The notes under the pieces are model-generated. The model did not search any database and was not told where the DNA came from. It saw nothing but the letters and a program-made list of their open reading frames with translations. A stretch of 64,000 nt of DNA from Litoribaculum gwangyangense (GTDB taxonomy: Bacteria > Bacteroidota > Bacteroidia > Flavobacteriales > Flavobacteriaceae), in the NCBI RefSeq assembly GCF_039543505.1, contig NZ_BAABJW010000001.1, positions 124,001 through 188,000 on the forward strand. The letters run 5' to 3'. Positions 60,674 to 64,000 of the stretch are shown one piece after another. Numbering within the stretch: position 1 is the first letter of the stretch; the number at the start of each line of letters is the position of its first letter. The position numbers and the translations under genes are program-made.

Positions 60674-60807
60674 GTTTGCTAACAATGGCTATAAGTAATT
60701 GCTTGTTCTCGCCTACTTCTGAAAATCCTCGCGGATTTTCAGTTTGGTGTGTACTTGCAAAGTTAAGTGCTAAACCACGCAACTACTCATAGCCGAACCG
60801 ATAAGCG
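60674..60807 (+). repeat. Right inverted-repeat end with internal hairpins
   Basis: GTTTGCTAAC (60674-60683) and ACCGATAAGCG (60797-60807) are exact inverted copies of the left-end boxes. Between them GGCTATAAGTAATTGC (60687-60702) pairs with GCAACTACTCATAGCC (60779-60794). A 10-bp hairpin CTGAAAATCC/GGATTTTCAG (60719-60742) sits inside. Confidence 0.75.
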
Positions 60808-60818
60808 CAATCCCAAAA

Positions 60819-61949
60819 TCAATCCTCACAAATTTCACCCAAAATCCATAAATAATCGGTTCTATTATCTATAAAATCCCGTTCAGAGATATCAATAATT
60901 TTTACATTAAAGTCCGTTTGGGTTTTTAAAAACTCTAAATATCCTGCATTGATTTTTTCTAAATAGGCGTTATCGATATTTTGTTCGTAATCGCGCCCTC
61001 GTTTTTTGATGTTCTCTTGCAAACGTTCGGTATTTTGATATAAATAAAGGTATAAATCGGGCTTTTTTAAATCTTTGTGCATCAAATGGAAAAGCTTTCG
61101 GTAGAGTTTGAACTCATCTTCCTGCAAGGTGATTTTTGAAAAAATCAACGATTTAAACACATCGTAATCGCTCACAATAAAATCCTTGAACAAATCTAGT
61201 TGCGATAAATCATCACTTATTTGTTGGTATCTATCTGCCAGAAAAGACATTTCCAAAGGAAAGGCGTAACGTGAGGCATCCTCGTAAAACTTGGGTAAGA
61301 ACGGATTGTCCTGAAAGCGCTCCAAAATGAGTTTTGCATTAAAATCGTGCGCTATTTTGGTTGCTAAACTGGTTTTTCCCGCACCAATATTGCCTTCAAT
61401 AGCCATGTAATTGTACTTTGAGAAATTAAATGCTTTACTCGGGTTTTTAAGCCAAATATTAATAGGTTCTAAAATGGATGAATCTTCACATTCCTGTAAT
61501 AATAACGATACGTCTTTATCGAGTTTTGGATGCCTCATTTTAGAAGCTATATCATTTAAAGGTTGCAATACAAACCTGCGTTTTTGCATCTCGGGGTGTG
61601 GTAATTGTAAGGTTTTGGTATCTACAATGTGCTCTTCAGCAAACACGATATCCAAATCTATGGTTCGGGCTTCATAGGTGTCTTTTTTGGTTCGTACACG
61701 TCCTAAATCTTTTTCAATATTCAATAACGTTTTAAGTACTTTTTGGGGCTCTAAATCGCTTTCCAAAACCAAACAGCAGTTTAAAAAATCGTCTCCTTCA
61801 AACCCCAATGCGGCCGATTTATAAACTCTAGAAATTAACTTAATATTTCCAATACGTTCATGAATGGCATCCACAGCAGCTTGTAAATTTTTAAATTTAT
61901 CGCCTTTATTACTGCCTAATGCAATGTGATATGTGGTTGATTTGTACAT
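60819..61949 (-). CDS. folK: HPPK - deoxynucleoside kinase fusion
   Basis: 376 aa from the ATG at 61949. The N-terminal about 155 residues are 6-hydroxymethyl-7,8-dihydropterin pyrophosphokinase (HIALGSNKGDKFKNLQAAVDAI, and DLDIVFAEEHIV before LPHPEMQKRRFVLQPLNDIA). After a short linker, about residues 180-376 are a complete deoxynucleoside kinase (P-loop EGNIGAGKTSLA, lid KRGRDYEQNIDNAYL). One chain therefore joins a folate-synthesis step to deoxynucleoside salvage. Both active-site sets look intact. The C-terminal part resembles the stand-alone kinase at 25713-26327 but is clearly diverged. Confidence 0.92.
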   Translation of the reverse strand: MYKSTTYHIALGSNKGDKFKNLQAAVDAIHERIGNIKLISRVYKSAALGFEGDDFLNCCLVLESDLEPQKVLKTLLNIEKDLGRVRTKKDTYEARTIDLDIVFAEEHIVDTKTLQLPHPEMQKRRFVLQPLNDIASKMRHPKLDKDVSLLLQECEDSSILEPINIWLKNPSKAFNFSKYNYMAIEGNIGAGKTSLATKIAHDFNAKLILERFQDNPFLPKFYEDASRYAFPLEMSFLADRYQQISDDLSQLDLFKDFIVSDYDVFKSLIFSKITLQEDEFKLYRKLFHLMHKDLKKPDLYLYLYQNTERLQENIKKRGRDYEQNIDNAYLEKINAGYLEFLKTQTDFNVKIIDISERDFIDNRTDYLWILGEICED

Positions 61950-62047
61950 AAGCCTTGGCAAAATAACTAAAACAATTTTTAATATTTTATATTTAACTGA
62001 ACGATTTGTTCACAATTTGTTATCGATATATAATGTTTTGTAAAATA

Positions 62048-62109
62048 CTCGAACTGACATAAAAGGCGCTTGTCACTTCGAGTGATTCCGAAGGAATTGT
62101 ATCAAGAAG
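62048..62109 (+). repeat. Left REP-like repeats of the GIY-YIG unit
   Basis: The unit at 62071-62109 begins TGTCACTTCGAGTGAT, has the small palindrome ATTCCGAAGGAAT, and ends TTGTATCAAGAAG. An inverted partial copy, CTCGAACTGACA, precedes it at 62048-62059, giving a head-to-head pair. Confidence 0.8.
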
Positions 62110-62127
62110 TTTTAAATTTTTAACATT

Positions 62128-62421
62128 ATGAAAATTTATTTTGTTTACATTTTGAAATGTGCCGATAATACTTATTATACTGGGATTACTTCAAATTTAG
62201 AGAAACGAATCATGGAGCATGAATCAGGTAAACATATCGATAGCTATACTTACAAAAGAAGACCTATTAAACTAGTTTATTTTGCTGAATTTACAAACGT
62301 AGATTTGGCAATAAGTACCGAAAAACAGATTAAAAAATGGTCAAAAGCCAAAAAAGAAGCTTTAATTAACAATGAATATAATAAGCTTCCTAACTTAGCA
62401 AAAAAGAAATTTAATAACTAG
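62128..62421 (+). CDS. Small GIY-YIG nuclease-domain protein
   Basis: 97 aa, a single GIY-YIG domain: FVYILKCADNTYYTGITSNLEKRIMEHESG holds the VYI and YTG strands, the catalytic Arg and the following His. The metal-binding Glu lies in STEKQIKKWSKAKKEALI. Stand-alone proteins of this UPF0213/UvrC-N type are often multicopy and of unknown role. The gene is bracketed tightly by inverted repeats: 18 bp before the ATG, and directly after the TAG stop. Confidence 0.9.
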   Translation: MKIYFVYILKCADNTYYTGITSNLEKRIMEHESGKHIDSYTYKRRPIKLVYFAEFTNVDLAISTEKQIKKWSKAKKEALINNEYNKLPNLAKKKFNN

Positions 62422-62463
62422 TTCTCGATACAATGCTACTGCGTAGCATCACTCGAACTGACA
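62422..62463 (-). repeat. Right REP-like repeat of the GIY-YIG unit
   Basis: Read on the minus strand this is TGTCAGTTCGAGTGAT, the palindrome ATGCTACGCAGTAGCAT, then TTGTATCGAGAA. It is the same element as the left repeat, in opposite orientation and with a different internal hairpin. Confidence 0.85.
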
Positions 62464-62486
62464 AAACTTTATATTCACAATTATAA

Positions 62487-63191
62487 ATGACATTAAAAGA
62501 TAAACTTGCCGGCCAACGTATATATATCCTTTTAGGAGCCTTATTCATTACATCATTAGTTGTTTCAAACCTTATTTTTCAAAAGTTTTTTTATTGGTAT
62601 CCTCTAGATGTCGAGGTTTTTGGAAGTAAGCTTTTTGAAATTTCGGTGGGTATTTTGCCATATCCTATTACCTTTTTAATAACCGATTTAATCAGTGAAA
62701 TTTATGGTAAAAAACGCGCCAATGATGTGGTGGTAGTTGGGATTTTTGCTTCTTTATTTTCGCTTTTAATCATATTTATGGCTGGCAGTGTACCAGCAAC
62801 ATCCTGGTCGTATGTTGATGATAGTACTTTTCGCAAGGTATTTGGAAACTCCATGATTGCCGTTTTTGCAAGTATGCTTACGTATTTGTTTGCGCAGTTT
62901 GTGGATATTCAAATTTATCATTTCTGGAAACGCTTAACCAAAGGAAAACACCTGTGGTTACGCAATAATTTTTCTACTTGGTTTTCTCAGTTTGTTGATA
63001 CCTTTACCATAGTATTTCTACTATGCTCGTTCGGAATAATAAAATGGGAAAACTTCAATGGGTTATTGATAAGTGGATTTCTTTTTAAATTGATTATTGC
63101 CATTTTAGATACGCCATTTTTATACTTAGGTGTTTTTCTATTCAAAAAACGCTTCAATTTGAAGGTAAATGAAGAGATTGACTTATTGTAA
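62487..63191 (+). CDS. Queuosine precursor transporter (YhhQ/QPTR family)
   Basis: 234-aa membrane protein with about six helices, related to YhhQ, which imports preQ0/preQ1 for queuosine synthesis in tRNA. Typical segments: LFITSLVVSNLIFQKFF, ILPYPITFLITDLISEIYGKKRANDVVVVG, and FAQFVDIQIYHFWKRLTKGKHLWLRNNFSTWFSQFVDTFTI. The family assignment is firm; the substrate is by analogy. Confidence 0.9.
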   Translation: MTLKDKLAGQRIYILLGALFITSLVVSNLIFQKFFYWYPLDVEVFGSKLFEISVGILPYPITFLITDLISEIYGKKRANDVVVVGIFASLFSLLIIFMAGSVPATSWSYVDDSTFRKVFGNSMIAVFASMLTYLFAQFVDIQIYHFWKRLTKGKHLWLRNNFSTWFSQFVDTFTIVFLLCSFGIIKWENFNGLLISGFLFKLIIAILDTPFLYLGVFLFKKRFNLKVNEEIDLL

Positions 63192-63289
63192 AGCTTAAAT
63201 CTTAACAAAATGATAAGATATCTACTCAACTTTTAGTAGCATTTTTGCGTATATTATATTGAGTTTATTTTAAAATCAAAACACCCTAT

Positions 63290-64000
63290 ATGAAGAAAGC
63301 TTTAAAAATTGTTAGCATTATCATACTTATAATTATAGCACTTCTCATAGCTATTCCCTTTGCTTTTCAAGGACAAATAAAAGATATGGTTAAGCGCTTT
63401 ATTAACCAAAACCTCAACGCTAAAGTTGAGTTTAGCGATGTAAGTTTAAGTTTCATTAGAAGTTTTCCGCAAGCACATGTGAAGGTTACCGATTTGGTTA
63501 TTACGAATTTTGAGCCTTTTAAAGACGAAACTTTGGCTACCGTAAAAAATATGGCGTTTACTATGTCGGTTAAAGAATTATTGAAAAAAGCTAGTGAGGA
63601 CCCTATTGTGGTAAATTCAATAACAGTTAATGAAGCCCTTTTAACCCTAAAAACCGATAAGTTTGGAAACAATAATTATGACATCACCAAGGAAACCGAA
63701 AATCAAGTAGAAGGAGATAAAAACAGCGGTTTTACTTTTGATATCGAAGATTACAGTATCAACAAAAGTGCTTTAACTTATCTTGATGAAGCTTCCAATA
63801 TAGCTATTTATGTTACTGAACTCAACCATTCAGGCCATGGTATTTTTTCAGCAGAAGCTTCTGAATTAGATACCAAAAGTGATGCTAACCTTAGTATTTC
63901 CATGGATAGCACCACCTATTTAAGCAATAATCCCGTAAGACTGGACGCGTTAATTGGCATGGACTTGAATAACAGTATATACACATTCAAGGAAAATAAA
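63290..64000 (+). CDS. AsmA-family protein (3' end outside window)
   Basis: The frame opens with the ATG at 63290 and is still open at the right edge (237 codons). One N-terminal membrane helix (ALKIVSIIILIIIALLIAI) is followed by an AsmA-type domain (INQNLNAKVEFSDVSLSFIRSFPQAHVKVTDLVI), as in large envelope proteins of the AsmA/BAM-associated or lipid-transfer group. Flavobacterial members are usually several hundred residues longer than what is visible here. Confidence 0.85.
   Translation, partial: MKKALKIVSIIILIIIALLIAIPFAFQGQIKDMVKRFINQNLNAKVEFSDVSLSFIRSFPQAHVKVTDLVITNFEPFKDETLATVKNMAFTMSVKELLKKASEDPIVVNSITVNEALLTLKTDKFGNNNYDITKETENQVEGDKNSGFTFDIEDYSINKSALTYLDEASNIAIYVTELNHSGHGIFSAEASELDTKSDANLSISMDSTTYLSNNPVRLDALIGMDLNNSIYTFKENK

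Noticed and set aside
59347..60807. Integron gene cassette with attC sites around the T9SS protein
   Set aside because: The two ends are inverted relative to each other, while attC sites in an array are in direct orientation. The boxes also do not fit the GTTRRRY core, and no integrase is present.

Overview
This is an AT-rich stretch of chromosome from a member of the Bacteroidota, most likely a marine or aquatic Flavobacteriaceae. The evidence is TonB-dependent receptors with carboxypeptidase-like N-domains, GLPGLI-family secreted proteins, a type IX secretion (T9SS) C-terminal sorting domain, a membrane pyrophosphatase, and repeated matches to the Bacteroidota promoter element TAnnTTTG. There is no phage, CRISPR array or recognisable insertion sequence. 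Most of the window is housekeeping chromosome, interrupted by small accessory patches.

Layout. 1-7.7 kb: the end of a sugar isomerase/Gfo-Idh pair, a TMEM220-like membrane protein, a TonB receptor, and an azurin lipoprotein behind a non-phosphorylating GAPDH. 7.9-15.3 kb: a complete branched-chain amino-acid operon on the minus strand (ilvD-ilvB-ilvN-ilvC-ilvA). It is preceded by a candidate Leu-rich leader peptide and is divergent from metK, which carries a SAM-II-type riboswitch with a long insert. 16.6-24.9 kb: an envelope module of an outer-membrane barrel protein, three GLPGLI genes (one broken by an amber codon) and a small secreted protein. It is divergent from a histidine kinase/response regulator pair, with three 10-bp-phased GTTAAC boxes in the shared control region. 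24.9-30.5 kb: a deoxynucleoside kinase, an App1-like phosphatase, and the membrane and soluble pyrophosphatases side by side. 30.7-42.5 kb: M1 peptidase, DUF4174, a PID-CTERM-like small protein, DUF5686, pdhB, etfBA, a DUF151 nuclease, a CNT nucleoside transporter and thyA. 42.5-51.3 kb: CBM48 protein, a membrane-anchored 2TM-DHFR fusion, an FAD protein, fabD, lspA, galE, a DegT aminotransferase and waaA.

51.3-55 kb is an accessory patch with a small lipoprotein, a coiled-coil protein with 162-nt tandem repeats, decayed coding fragments and two orphan secreted proteins with TTG starts. It ends at tRNA-Leu and tRNA-Gly. 55.2-64 kb holds mutS, a TrmH methyltransferase, a class I methyltransferase, a T9SS cargo gene inside a nested inverted-repeat unit, a folK-deoxynucleoside kinase fusion, a tiny GIY-YIG gene bracketed by inverted REP-like repeats, a queuosine-precursor transporter, and the start of an AsmA-family gene that runs off the window.

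Several scattered genes serve one purpose. thyA, the 2TM-DHFR, the HPPK-dNK fusion, the stand-alone dNK and the CNT transporter together cover folate, thymidylate and nucleoside salvage. galE, the DegT aminotransferase, waaA, lspA and fabD serve envelope synthesis. The most novel-looking items are the GIY-YIG/REP unit (62071-62463), the inverted-repeat cassette around the T9SS protein (59347-60807) and the GTTAAC-controlled GLPGLI module.
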